A stretch of 64,000 nt of DNA. Source: Ignelater luminosus. Taxonomy: Eukaryota > Arthropoda > Insecta > Coleoptera > Elateridae. The stretch lies in assembly GCA_011009095.1 (NCBI GenBank), contig VTPC01004674.1:62001-126000 (forward strand). The letters run 5' to 3'. Both the position numbers and the translations under genes were made by a program. Shown piece by piece: positions 33,181 through 47,300 of the stretch; position 1 is the first letter of the stretch; the number at the start of each line of letters is the position of its first letter. Under the pieces are notes generated by a model. That model ran no database searches and was not told the origin of the DNA. It worked only from the letters and a program-made list of their open reading frames with translations.

Positions 33181-36100
33181 GATTATTTAAAAACCTAGAG
33201 CCAATTTCACAAAACCAATCGTGGTTTTATAATTGTTAACATAAAATCATCCTAGAACCACTCTTATATCAAGGGCAACAAAGTCACTGTTGACCAGTGT
33301 AATACTGTGGGCCTGGTGGTAGCGTAGCCAAGTCCATTTTTACGTACGTCTCTTGCATAGTCCTACCTTCTTTTAACCTCAAAACTTCGAATGGTGTAGT
33401 AATTCTTGTTGCACTTCCGAGCCAACTGTTTTAAACTTATGTTAGGATCCACAGACCACTTGGCCACTATTTCGCAGCGAATCTTTTCATTTCGTTTCAT
33501 TTTTACAATCGTTTGCAATGGCAGCTACACAGCAATAATCATACTTGACAACTACTTAGAAACAAAAAATAATCAACGCGAACCGAGATTATTTTCAAAT
33601 TTTTTATACACTTTTTGAATGATTCATAATTTGCAAAACTTTTGTTACTAGTCCTTACACTGTTTCTTCTACAAGATGATTAAAACAAGAACAGTACTTT
33701 GGTGCAACAGAAACAGGCCGGGTGTGTGACCATAGCCGGCGTGCCAGCAATGTGAGAGCTTAGGGGTGATGGCTCTACTGTTAGCATAATCTCGATAGTT
33801 TTTGGTCATTGAAAGTAGTGCTTTCTATGTTAAGCGCAACAAAAATGGAATTTCCAGACTTATTAAGAAAAACAGAATTTTAATTTAGAATTCACATGAA
33901 CTCGTATATTGGTGTCGTAGTTGAATCCAAGAATCATCTTCACGAACAAATGGATATTTCGAATGATTCCGTTAGAATTACTAATCGATTCCTGATAAAA
34001 GTGATAACTTTTATATGACAAAAGCCTGAGAATTAACAGAAAGCCTTTAACTGTTATCTATTTTTAAAATTTTACACGTTTTATATAATCACCTTTTATT
34101 TGAAAATTGCAAATTCACACTAGTCTGTGAAATTACTTCTAACCCAATTAAATTAACTATTTCATTATTTTATTTCGAACGCATAATTAATTCTAGGGTT
34201 ATAAAAACATTTCCATTAACAAGCAGTAGTCCAATTATTTCAAAAGCTTTTTAAAATCTAGAAGACGTTTATGAATGGAGATTTTGTAATAAATTTTATG
34301 TTTACAACAAAGGTATGTATGTCACCTCACACCTCAATTAAGTAACATTTTCAATAACGCTCGTTTTTTTATAGATTCTATAAAAGTTACCTACATGTAG
34401 TTAACTGGGGATATAATAAACGTACATAATAGGAAACAACTTTTGTATCGTCATTCTTTATTTATTATTCTTATTTTTCTCCTATTTACAATTTTAATTT
34501 AACCACAAAAAGAATGAATACCTTGACAATTCTTTTTCCATACTAAACTTTAGCTAAAAATTATGATTAATGTCCATGCAACACAATGCTCTAGTGTACA
34601 ATTTAGGTCAACCTGTTGGTTCGTAATATTGAAATGTCATATCTTATTGAAATTATAGTAACTAATGCATATGTAATTTGTCAAAATTTCGTAACCCTTT
34701 TATATCAAGCCGTACAATCTAAAATCTCACAGGTTAAGTCAATTAGTCGCATGGTCAGAGAAACTTCAAGAAATTACCACGCCCAACGAAACGCTATTGT
34801 AATAATTGGAATTTAACTACCCAGAAATTCCGCGGGCTCGTAAAAGTTCATTATTTTGAGCACCACAAAAACCGGTTAATCGAGAGATGCAAGTGCATTT
34901 GCTTCCGCTTCTTCAAAGGAAATCAAAATATTGCCTTCTTAAACGCATACTGGAAAAGATGCGTTAAAATTAATTAGATAGTCTGGTAGTAACATCCTTG
35001 TAAAATTAACCCTTCACCTAACAATTAAAAAACCTTTACTATCAGAAGTGTAACCTCGTCTTGTCAGTTACTTATGTAAAAAAAAAAAAAAATTAAAAGC
35101 GCAATATTTGGCGAAGAAAAATTAGACATCCATTAGACTTCAGAGAAAGTGTAACCTTCCATCATTTTATCAATCTACTAAATCAATTACGCAAACATAA
35201 AAGCATTTCACAATATTTGGTGCAAAGAAATTTCACTTCACCATCACAAATCTTAATGGTTCAAAACTCGACTGCATCCGGGATCAACAAATGAACTAGT
35301 TTTTTTCCTGTAATAAACGTCGCTCGCAAAATAAAACCAAATCGAATGGTCTCCAGGTAGTACAGGTTGTGCTCATAGAAGCGCGAAGTGCGAGACGAAA
35401 TGTTTACCAACACTAAAAGTATACATGAAGATTGATTTTAAAAAAAGGAGCAGAGAAAAAAGTGGTCCAACTATAAATAATTTGTTAGCGACCTTTAATA
35501 ATAACATAAAGAAGCAATGACACTACTGTTATTATTTATCAATACAACTGTATTAAATGTGATTCATCAGTAAGAATCTTCTCTTTGTAATATAAACTTG
35601 TTTCATATGCAAATTACAAAAATAATATTTCCATTGAAATTAAACTTTCCAAACAATTTTTCTCATTTGAAAAAATATGATTACAATGTTTACCATATGT
35701 GTGATAAAGTGATAACTCAAGCGCAGAATATCAGTGGCCGTTACAGACTGTAATGAAATCTCTTCGGCTATAGATGTTATGTTCCGAAAACTTGACAAAC
35801 AGGATGAGGCAGAATATGATAGTATGATGCGCGTAAAAAAAAGGTCGAGAAAAAACGAAGATTTCATCGTCCAAAATATAGAAAGAAAACTTTTAAGAAT
35901 AAACATTTACTTTTTCATGCTGACACTTCTAAAAGGCCAGACATCAAAGTTTTGAATTACGTCAAGTCCTAGGTCGTTCAGTTTTTTTTTTGAAAATTGA
36001 GTTTATTTTACCAAAAACGAGTGAAATAAGCTTAAACCAAAAAAGGGCAAATTAACGTTTCTAGACCAGAGGAACGTAAGCTGACTTTTATGAGTCAATT

Positions 36101-36959
36101 TAGGATTTCCTATTACGGTGTTGTTCAAGTTCTTTGCAATAAAAAAGCTTTTTCTATAAACAGTTACTCTTGTTTTCTGAATCATTCAAAATGGCTTTAA
36201 ATAAAACACAATATAACTCTCCAACTGCATCTTTGATTTAAAAACCTTTAAAGTGCAAAAATAAAAGGTTTCTCCGATTTCCGAATCTTCAGGTAGTCTG
36301 AGCTGTTTAGATTCGCCAAAAATTTCATCGAACTTTTTGTGGTTGCGCCAAGGCTATTCAGACTGGAATTACTGATTTCAGGTCACCGAATTGTGGCAAA
36401 TAGTCCAGTATAAATTATTCGGTAAACACTGCCATGTTACTTAGACTTACGAACTTATTTTTTGCAGACATTTCAACACATCTTTACATCATAGTAATCG
36501 TTTCTGTAATGTTTTTTTTGTGATTCTTCTTTTACTATTTGCCTTAATCGCGTTCGTTGCAAAGAACTGTTTCAATTCAATTACCTTCGCGCCGTGGTGA
36601 TAATAGTTTTTTGTAGGTCTGCTGGATATCATAGGTGTTCTCAATGTAAAGTATTCAGCTAAGCCTATTTTTCCCTTCGTTAACCGTACTAGAATTTGTA
36701 GAAACTGTTGGATCACATAGATATGGTAGAAGTTGCTTTGGTAATATTCCCAGTTCAAATTGTTTTGAACTAATGCACATTTCTGATCTTACTTTTTGAC
36801 ATCAACGCAACGTATTTGATGTTACCAAGATGAAGGATCCATAAATACTTGTAAACGGCGCGATTCCTGTATTAATTTAATTTTGTTCTTCTAATCTAGG
36901 TGGTTTTGGCTTAAGATCTTTTCATTTCAAATTTATTTTTTGATTCTCTCATCTTTTCC
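33181..36959. other. No supported gene
   Basis: AT-rich non-coding sequence. Short frames of 60-90 codons on both strands show no family and fit chance. Confidence 0.4.
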
Positions 36960-37311
36960 AGAACATAAAGAAGTGCTCTAATAATGTGCTATTAGTTTTT
37001 AAATAAATTTGAAAATAAAGGCGTAAGAAATTAAAAATCAAAAATTATTATTTGGATTTTTTCCGGATATCTCCGGAAGTATTCAAAATTTTTAAACTTT
37101 TTAAACGGCATGTTGTTAGACACATAAATGTTTATGTTCCAGAACATAAAGAAGTGCTCTAATAATGTGCTATTAGTTTTTAAATAAATTTGAAAATAAA
37201 GGCGTAAGAAATTAAAAACGAAAAATTATTATTTGGATTTTTTCCGGGTATCTCCGGAAGTATTCAAAATTTTTAAACTTTTTAAACGGCATGTTGTTCG
37301 ACACATAAATG
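36960..37311. repeat. Tandem duplication, 181-bp period
   Basis: 36960-37130 is repeated at 37141-37311 with about four differences and a 10-base spacer. Each unit starts AGAACATAAAGAAGTGCTCT. The near identity implies a recent event. The second unit runs into a TA-element end (37341-37400) with ACACCCTGTATAG. Confidence 0.95.
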
Positions 37312-37340
37312 CGCAACTTTGCAATAATTTAAACAAATTC

Positions 37341-37400
37341 GTATCTCTTACGGTTCTTGAGATCCCCATACAACTACTCGAATTTGTAACACCCTGTATA
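37341..37400 (-). mobile_element. Terminal fragment of a Tc1/mariner-type MITE
   Basis: Read on the - strand, TATACAGGGTGTTACAAATT is followed by GGGGATCTCAAGAACC and GTAAGAGATACG. The same arrangement follows the ends of the foldback elements at 17788 and 56824. The opposite end was not found. Confidence 0.45.
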
Positions 37401-37402
37401 GT

Positions 37403-39803
37403 TTGAAGTTGTTATTCAGATATAGTCTTCTGGAAATTGAAGCTACTGCATAACATTCAGATTACTTGGTTTTCAGTTTCTTCGATTTTTTAAGCTTCAG
37501 GTATATCAAATTGCAAATTGTTTTTTTATTAGGAGCAGTATTGCTTTCTGTCATAAAAAATTGCCAATCTGGAAGACCAGACTAGTCTTCGTTGGCCAAA
37601 AACGTCCAAAATATGTTTCTCAAGTTATAGTAGTTTCTGGCTTAGATGGAATCCATACCACAGAAAATGAGATTTCTATGGTGTAGCAAAATCAAGTTGG
37701 CAACAAATTATCAGCTGTATTTGGTAGTGATTTCAATTATTTCTGTTCCAAGAATTTCATAATAATAAAACACGCCAACCTAATTTATTTTATTAAAGTC
37801 ACCACCATTCAAATATACGCAGACATATATTATTAATAAATGTCAATATTTAATTATGGCTAGTTTGGATGTGATGATGATGTTAATGAGATTGCTCGAA
37901 AGAATTTTCTAATAGGCAATTCTATAAAAATTTATAATCGAAGCTTTTTGTATTCGGTAGCTCTCCTAAGGTGCTCCCGTGTATCAGCAAATCAAAACAG
38001 CCAATAAAGAAATAATAAAATCCCACATTTATATTCTCCAAGACAATAAGGTAGGCAGGCCTTAAAACACAGGTATTTCAACTCACGGATATAATGTTAA
38101 TAATATAAATTAAAATTAGAGCAGACACACATTTTTCTTTATAAAAACCGCCCACTCTTTAGAAAATAAAATATAATACCTGCGGCCGCAAGACAAGGTT
38201 TCCTATAACATAACGGTCTACTTTTTTTCTCTCCTAACAGACATGCATAAAGTACAGTCACGTTTTGCAATAAATTAATTTGGTTGTCTGCTATTTTAAT
38301 AGTGAGAGATACGTCAAAGAGATCTATGGAAAGAAAAAAAAAAAAGTCTGCAAACCTTTCCATTCCGCGTATGTATGAGAAATTTTAGCTTAAAAAGCGG
38401 CGAATTTTCTCTAATGGTCATCATTAAATGTTTCACGTGAGTCTTCAGGTGATTTACTATAAAATTATACTTTTGCAGAAAAACATCATGTGTAGCTAGC
38501 AAATAATTAACTTGCTTAGATAAATTGGCCAATAAAAAATTAATTTATGATTAATTTGCGCTGGTATATGTTTAAGAAATATTACTACACGTTTTAAAGT
38601 ATACGCCCGCTGTTTTTACCACGCTGTTTATGCGTATGCGCTTGTTAATAAACTAAGAAACAAATTATTATTTCAGGAAACTGTAGACAGGCAAAATCTG
38701 TTTTCTTTTTAATGTTAGCAACAAATCTTTGAGAAACTGAAAGTTATTTTAACAATAATAATGAAAACTAACCAAACTTCAGTTATAATTTGTCCGTCTC
38801 ATTTAAGAAACATCACAAATAAGGATAAACTAAAAAAAGCCAGCAATTAGCTTCGCCAGCTTAAGATACCCTTGACCTAGACATTTCATCCTTTACTTCA
38901 AGTATCTTTCGGTATAAATAATAACGATTAGTAGCGGCCGTTGGATTTTTAATACAGAAGGGCAACAAATAATAAAATAATTAATTTTATATCAATTCAT
39001 AGCGTTTCAAGATTTTTCTTTTAAATAACTCATTTATGATTTGAGAAGTAAATCACGTAAAACGACAAATGAAAAAAATTTCTAATTTCCGTAAAATTGT
39101 CCGCAAAAAATGAGATTAGCAAAGAATTCTTTGGTGCTATTGACATTGTTATTTTTATTGAGTGCGCAACAAGTATGGAAAATTTATATGGAAACAAGCC
39201 TGTATCCCATAATTCAATTAATTTGGCAAATAGCAGAACTGGTGTGTTTCCAACTTATCTAAATCACCCTGATTGATTTCAGCCGCGAGCTAGTTATTCT
39301 TGAAACGTTACTTTGTGCTGTTACTGAATTATATAGCAAACAAAATTTTAATACATTTTTTTTAAATATTTAAACCAGCTCTATCCCGCTATTTCTAGTA
39401 TACCTTACTAAGACGATTTAACTTTAGTATTTTTGCAAAACTCCTGTAGGTTATCTACATAAATGAAATAATTTGTTTGTAAGAAAAGAAATATTCTATA
39501 GCGTAAGTAGTAATCGATATCTGTTCCCTATGCATGTGAGTCAAGTATTCCATCTGCGGCGCCAATTATAAAAAAAAAAGTTTAGAGATTTTAAACAAAT
39601 TGAGATTACAAAACTGTACTTGTTAATACTTCAAAAAAGAATTAATCTGTCAAATGAAAAACAGACGTTATGGTGTTGATGGTGTTTTTTTTTAATTTTC
39701 CAATCTAATATAAGTAACAAAGTTTCTATTTCTGTTTACAATCATTTCATATCTTCCCACAGCCAAAAGTTAAATCTTCCACCTTAAGAAAGATCATCTA
39801 CAT
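37403..39803. other. No supported gene
   Basis: AT-rich sequence with homopolymer A/T runs. No coding, RNA or repeat family was recognised. Confidence 0.4.
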
Positions 39804-39951
39804 CAGAAGCTGGGCAAGCTTGGCCCCTGGGGCCAAATGAGCTTGTATAAAAGCAAACCTATCAACAAAAACTAACTAAATACAGTATGCGAACATGTTT
39901 TGCCGTTATACAAGCCGATTCGGCCCCGAGGGATAAGTTTGCTCACTGCTG
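39804..39951. mobile_element. 148-bp hAT-type MITE
   Basis: The left end CAGAAGCTGGGCAAGCTTGG and the inverted right end (CAGCAGTGAGCAAACTTATC) align over about 50 bases, including GGGGCC and GCTTGTATAA blocks. Flanking octamers ATCTACAT and ACCTACGA agree at five of eight positions, as expected of an old 8-bp target duplication. Confidence 0.6.
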
Positions 39952-40920
39952 ACCTACGATGTCACGAGATCAAAGTAATAGCGTTTCGCCTGACGTCTAG
40001 TTCGCTATGACTCATGATCTGTGCAGACTTGGATTGAGTTTGCTTAGCCAAAACTCGAGTTTCAAGGCCTGTGATTTGTTAAAAGTTTGGACGGACAGAA
40101 GCTAGTTAGGTATCTTGTTCATCTAGCCTCAACAAGTAATCGTGAATATGCGACAACAAGTCAAAGAGAGTCAATTTGAACCAAGACAGGCTTATTTGAT
40201 TTGTGGGACTATTATTCATCGTGGGATCCTCCCTTGACTTACAAATTTGCAAACCCACATTTTGTGATATACAAATGTAAATCTAGCTGGTTTAACCAAC
40301 CGGTTCTAATCAGTCTTGCTGCTAGTGAACATACTTTTATCAGTCCACCGTTTGTCAAGTTTACTTGAGCTGATCCTGCACTTAGCTTTTAAGCTTGAAG
40401 ATACTGCAGTCTATTTCTACCACTCACAGATAAAATAAAACTGAAAAACGAGCGTAACAGAAAAGTAGACGAGCATGATTAATCTGACTGATCCTCTGTT
40501 ATTTTCCTTCGTGACTCATTTATTAACCATCCAGAGGTAATAGAAATGCAAACCATAGAATCAATCTTGAGTAAGTTAAGTCTCACTTTCAGAATGCATC
40601 AAAATCTGTCAGTCCGTATCCGTCTTCTGAACTTTTTGAACATTATTAAAAACAGTCAGCATGTACTTAGACCATTCCAAGTTTACTTTAGGAAATTCAA
40701 CTTGAAATTTAAATCTCAGAACGTTTTATCTAAATAAGGATTCAAAATATCTTTTCATTCTAGCAGTTTGGTTTTTACTATGTATTTTATTCACATTATT
40801 TTATGAACTCGATGTTAACAAACTACAATTAAACACACTAATTCCACTAAGATAACCGTACGAAATACGTCAGGCAACTAAAGTAAAGTTATGTTAGTGG
40901 AATAGTGTAATTTAATTGTA

Positions 40921-41190
40921 AACTGTGTGAGAGGGTGAAGCCCGAACCATCTTTGGCTCTCTGCAGAAGGTTAACGCAGGGAGAAACTTGTTCTTGGACC
41001 ACGGCAAATGGCCTGTTGGAAGACGCAGCTCGATTCATGTTCGCGCTTAGTTTTTCTAAGACGGTTAATGGAGGGCGAAACCCGATCTTAGGCCACCGGA
41101 GGTGGTTCATTCAGTGGCGCAACGCGACACGTCTTCGTTTTTAGCTCTTTTAAAATGGTTAATGAAGAGCCGCTTTCAAACATTAATGAC
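40921..41190. repeat. Degenerate tandem repeat, 94-bp period
   Basis: GGTTAA begins at 40969, 41063 and 41157, exactly 94 bases apart. Each is followed by a similar run (GCAGGGAGAAAC, GGAGGGCGAAAC, GAAGAGCCG). A partial earlier unit holds GAGGGTGAAGCCCG near 40931. The block is GC-richer than its surroundings. Confidence 0.6.
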
Positions 41191-44080
41191 TTGTTTCCAC
41201 TCCAAGAGTGATGAAACAAGAAAAGAGCTTTAGCGATCAGCGTAGGGATGGCTAGAATAGGTTGATGCTGAACAAACGATTTTGAAAAGGTAACCTTGAG
41301 GTGCGTGCTAGCAGAAATGAGATTGATCTATTCGTACGAGATGTCTTGGTAAGACCAAATTTCTATACATGCGCAAAATCCTCCAAAAGGATCGAATCTA
41401 GAAAAGCTTGTTAAATAAAGAGTTCTGCATCACCCTAAGCGCACGAATTAATAGTTTGAATGAGTCTGGTCAGCATGATTAAGACTTGAGACCAAGAATC
41501 TCCAAAAGGTGTAACGTATACAACGAGCATGCAAGTTTCTTGCCTTCTAAGGCAACTCCACTTGAGATTCTATTGAGTTTACATCGTTGTGCTATTCTTC
41601 CTGTCTTGTCTGTAAGACATGATTAAACAACTGAGAAATTAGTAATACGTTGAAGAAGTAACATTTTGGACGTCGTCCCTTTAAATAATTTTGTTTCACG
41701 AATTAATCAGGTATAAAACGAAAGATGGCATCTATGGCCAAATAGGTCAAAAATGTGATAGACTTTAGGTAGGTCAATGTTTTGTGCATGCCGTAATTTT
41801 ATTTCGTTTCTTCTAGTTCCTGTGTTGAAAAAATCCGAAAACTGCGCTGAAAGAAAGTATTGGAATGTCAGGCCTCCAGCGCCCTACATGCATGGTATTC
41901 TTTAGTAAAAATAAATACTAATAAATAAGGAATTTACCAAATGTAATGATCACGTTGACGTTTCGACATCGCTGACTGTCTTCCATAGACAATTCCTCCT
42001 ATTTTTCTTCTTTCTTGAGTACATTGAAGCATAATCATCTGTTTTTGGTTTAACAGAACACTCAAAAACTTTCCATTTTGGAAATTTCAATTCGCTGAAA
42101 TGGTCTGCTCTTCTTTTGTGGCACATTCCAGATATTCAAGTAGATTATTTTCCTCTTAATTTAGATATCCTATTGTACCAAAAACACAACATTCTTTTAA
42201 TAAAATACAAAGTCGATTTTTAATGCAATGGAATTGTAATAAAAAAAAATTCTGAGAACCAAACAAAATTGCATCGAATCTTACATTATTACGTTTCTGA
42301 GAACTGACGCGTAATATAAGAGTTTTATTAAAATTCAATTCTTTTTTATCAAAGAATTCACGTTCTTTGAGACTCATCAAATTGCCCGTAGCTACAATTT
42401 CTTAACATCCATAGAAAATCAATATGATATTCCCCATCTCACTGAACCACGACGAAAGAAAAAAAGTTAAATACTTTCGAAAATAAACCATGAATATTAT
42501 TACTATTTGGCCTTCCCGGTAGTACAACGTTAACAAATTAACAAAAGCAATTCGAATCCAATTAAAAGCTGCGGGTGATCCCAGGCTGTTCAGAAAATCC
42601 ACCTTTAATCCCGATTCCGTTATTTTCGATGTTACGCCAATGTATTTACTACAAGCTCGTGGTGGGCGAACCGGCCGTTATTTAATTAGGAAAATAATAC
42701 GTCAATCGTTGGAAAAAAGTGAAAATAATCAGAAAACCTCCAAACCTTTTAATTTGCTTACAATTTAAAACTTTTTTTTACCAGTTTGATATTTGGGATT
42801 TAAGACTGTTCTAATTTTCACTTTTTTTTGGATTACCAAAAAATCACACTTTCACACAACTATAATCAAATACAGTACCAAAGTGAACGTTAAGAAATAA
42901 ATTGTAACTAACTTAAGCTTCTTTAGGTGTTCTAATGTCGTGCACTGACTTTTAAGTAATACTGCACGAAATGACATCAAATTGTGCAATCCCAAACATG
43001 CTCTAAAATAAATACTATGAAAGTTAAAAAAGCATAATAAGTAAAACGTTAAATACGTCAAAAACGTGAAAACCTTTTACTAGTCCATCATGCACAAACA
43101 ATATTTAAATTCTTAAATTTGTTTTTAATATCGTGCAAAAACGATAATTTTTCCCAATCTAAGAAAGAAATCATGCATTTTATTAAAAATTACAATAATA
43201 CATAAAAATTCAGTAGGGGCGTCACCCGTCGCCCCTACAAACACCATATTGGATGTACAAACCACATATTGGGATCGCAAGGAACATTTCCGATAAAACA
43301 AACATCGCTTATTAATTATTTTTATGTAGTAAGATAAAAATTGACACAAGACACACTTTAACGTTTAAGGGACGAGATTTAATTCAAGAGATGTAAAGAG
43401 AACTTACAACAGCATGACTTGACGAAGTTGCACCTAAAACTGTATTGGAGAAACTGCGAGGTGGTGAAATTGCGCAAAAGCGAGTATACTCTAACCTTTA
43501 ACATCCAACCCCCTCCCTCTAGGAATTTCATTGATATTCAACAAAAAAGAGGGGAGAGGGGGAGTCGATTTTAGTTTTGATTACGCCATATAACGTAAAA
43601 GCCGCTACACCATATTGCATTATTGATGATGACTAATTTGTGAATGCCGACGCAACGAAAATAACGATTTCGATCCCATTTCTCGTTTGTTTTTGATCAA
43701 CTGACTTCCATACTGACAACTATTATTTCAATAATCAAATCATTGTCATAAAATTAAAAATTCCATCCTGATTTTATTCTCATCTATCGCAACACCTTGT
43801 GTTGAAGATAAGATTTTGTTCGTTAACACACAGTTAGTGATAATCTTGTAAACAGAATTTTGATTGAATAATTAAATTAAAAACAGAATTATGAATTATC
43901 AACATTATTCTTCGAAAAGAAAAATATATTGGTTTACGTAAACGGCAATCAATCTATTTCTGATGACAAAAGTTAGTTGACAAAAGGGGCGCTTTTTGTA
44001 TATATCTCCATTCGTAAGAAGCGTTTGCTGCTTGAAACATTAATAGATTCACAAGGCAGACAAAACGCTTTAAATTTATT
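41191..44080. other. No supported gene; small GC-rich hairpin
   Basis: Contains a hairpin GTAGGGGCG/CGCCCCTAC at about 43213-43238 and a Penelope-like GACGTTTCGAC motif at 41958-41968. Otherwise non-coding. Confidence 0.4.
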
Positions 44081-44089
44081 CCGAAACTA

Positions 44090-44381
44090 ACTTACGGGAA
44101 GTTAGCCAATAACTTTCCAGCCATAAAAACCAAAATGCGCGAAACAACTTTTATTTAAAATATAGACAGTACATGTCCTGAAGATTATTATATCAAAAAA
44201 TTGGGATGATACACAGGTTGTTTTAAGCGAGTGCGTTTACGTCCCTGATGGGGCAGCCATAGCTTTTGTTTCGGCGGTTATAAAAAAAGTTTAAAAAATT
44301 GTATCATCATATTTTAAATAAAAGTTGTTTCGCGCATTTTGGTTTTTATGGCTGGAAAGTTATGGCTAACTTCCCGTAAGT
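44090..44381. mobile_element. 292-bp MITE with perfect 9-bp target duplications (Mutator-like)
   Basis: Arms 44090-44163 and 44309-44381 are inverted copies over 73-74 bases with a single one-base indel, starting ACTTACGGGAAGTTAGCC. CCGAAACTA flanks it directly on both sides (44081-44089, 44382-44390). Long terminal inverted repeats with 9-bp duplications are typical of Mutator-like (MULE) non-autonomous elements. No coding capacity. Near-identical arms and an intact duplication imply recent insertion. Confidence 0.92.
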
Positions 44382-44390
44382 CCGAAACTA

Positions 44391-47300
44391 GCCTTCGTGC
44401 TTCGTTTTCCATCGACTGTAGTAGTAAACTCTATTGGGTGTGCTACCAGCAGAATATTATTCTGGCCTTCTCGGCTTTAATAATAAAATAGGTGCCAACA
44501 GTTAATTTGTTTGTTTTATACCTAACTGACGAGGATTTGTTTTGGTGCATCATCTCCATCAACACTGACATTGATGGCCTGTTGCCATTCATCTTCGCTG
44601 ACGTTTAGTACGGGCATCCCATTCGACTCTTTTCCGATTTACCGACGATGACTCTCTAAGTGACGTCATATTGGCCGCAATCGAAGTGACACTCCATCAA
44701 GGATCCAGACGAAATTACAGTCAGATTCAATACATCATCGTGGCCTACTATTATCGCTTAACTTATCTAGGTTCCCACTTGTGACGGGCGTAAGCTCATT
44801 ACTTGCAATATCATTATTTTATTGTTTTAGCCATTTACCAATACTTTGCCTTTACAAAGCTATTTTCCTAGTTATCCAATAATTTTGGAACTCGAAAAGG
44901 ATTTAAGAGTTTGCATCTAGCCATCTCAAGGGTAGCAATAACAGATTTTCTGGCGCCTGCTACTTACATCTATTATTAAAGTACTAATTGAAACAGGAAA
45001 AAAAATCGTTACGTTAATTTCCGTTTTTCAATTCTTGTACAGAAACAGGATTGAATATACTTTATCGCCAGACTCTACAAATTAAAAAAAAAAGTCTCTA
45101 CGAAGATTGTTATGGTCACGGGAAAAATTTAGGCAGAACACATTTCTGTAACAAAAGTATACCTTACTGAGAATATAGTAAATAATTTTATTATATTTAA
45201 AATCTAGGCTTTATTTGGGTGCGTTTTTTCATGTGATGCACCATTGGCGAGTAAAATGAAATTATTTCAAATAAAACATTTACTGTTGACGTTTCCCGTT
45301 CTTCGGGAATTTGTATCTTGACAATGGTGCATTCATGAGCACATTTATGTATGTATATTTTTTTGAGTAATTATTTTGCGTAGCAGAAAAGAGCAGAAAC
45401 GTTACTTAAAGTTTTCTCAAAATAAGTTTGAAGTTATTTCTTCTTTATCAGTTACATTGTTTTATGAACAAGCAATAAAAAATTCGTTTAAAAAGTTAAT
45501 TAAAACACCTTAACAAACAATTTTAAGAATCATAAACAACGTTATTAGAAACTGGAAATTTTTTATTTGATTTCAAAAAAAAACAGAAGAAAAAACTAAA
45601 AGATAAACAATCTAAAATATTCGTGCAAAATAGATAATGGATTTTATACTTCGCCACTGAATATCTTAATATGCATGTCATAATTTCGCTTAAACTAAGA
45701 AACAAATGAAAACGAACACAAACAAATTTTCCCTTCTACTACATGTCTGCTAGAAAATGGTCCCATTTAAATCATAGCCTACCACATTTATCTTGTCTTC
45801 TCTTACTCCTTTTCCAGCTTTCTTCATAGGGCTATGACCCTAAGGGAGTCAGCGCTAGCGGCAGCAATCCACCCCCAAAATTTATTAGACGCGACATGCC
45901 ACGGTCGATAAAGGGTTGGTTCGTTTTCAAGGTTGCACGAATTCAAGGTCCTGAAAACTGTTCACCCACCCTCGAGAAGCTTTTCACGAAATAGAATTTA
46001 AACGAAAAATAGAAAAACTTTTAGCGTTTTTACGAATTCAATCATTCATTCATTCACACACTGTCACTTGTTTATTGAAAGTACATAATTGCAAACAACT
46101 GAACATAAATATGCAATTGTCTTGAGGGTCAACCACTGACCTTATCAATGAAATATCTTTGGTAAAAGTAACCAGAGAGACAAATATTCAATTCACGTGG
46201 CAAATTCTCTTTCCTTTCCAAAAAATTACCAACTTTTTATCACTGCACTAAAATTTTATTTGCTGCTTTTACTACTCGAGATTCATACACATGACAACCC
46301 ATCAATCTTTTTATCTGTTTATGTGTGAAGATGATTTTCACTTACGTTTATAACTGATAAGATTGTATTTTGTATCATTTTTAGATTTTGTATTATAGGA
46401 AATCTCCACTTTCCCATGGAATTCCATTAACGTAAAGAATTTTAATGAAGTTGCTCAAAGTGTATTATAACACAATCAAGTTGTGGTTATGATAATTTAA
46501 AGAAAATTAAATTTTGAACGATTTTTTCTGAATAGTTTTCTATGTGTGACCTTCGAAGATTATTAGACTGTGAACATAATAAAAGTAATTTTTAAATAAA
46601 TCTACTGTAAAATTGGTGACGTCCTTGAATTGTTATCATGCGATACTCAAGAGATTTTTAATTAATCTGAAAAAAGTAGTTATGTGTGTTGATGAATAGT
46701 TCCTGCACACGAGTTGTTAATCGGTACATATTCAGATTAGAAAAAGACACCCATAAGATTTTTGTGTAAAGGCAATCGAATGCCCAAAAATTTAAAAACA
46801 TCGTCATAACACTTTTCCATGCCTTGAAATATTCTATATTATGTCCAACGTTATCTTTCTGATAGAATCTGTGCTTATCATTGGCATATGAACAACAGAA
46901 GTTAGTGTGATAAAAGTAGGTACTTGATAAAAAAATGAAACACTTCTCGAAACAATCAACTTATAGAAAATTTGTCAAAAATCTTTTGGGTACCTACAGA
47001 ATATTGTGAAGCTGATTATTAATAAATTAGTTTGTGCCATTCTAATAGAAGTCTGAAGACATCAAAGCTAGTTTTTAAAAGATCACAGTTTGGCAGAAAC
47101 AAGTTACTCTTTCAGCTGTGGACAAGAATATATTTCAATAAAATGGACAACGTATTTTCTGATATTCCTAAATCTACAGAGAGAATGGGCAAAATTAAAC
47201 ATTAAGCAAAAGAAGTGCAGCAGGTAATGCTAGATACAAGAACAATCTACATAATAGGTACAAGTCCAAAAATGCGTTAGCTTAAACAAGATCACACAGT

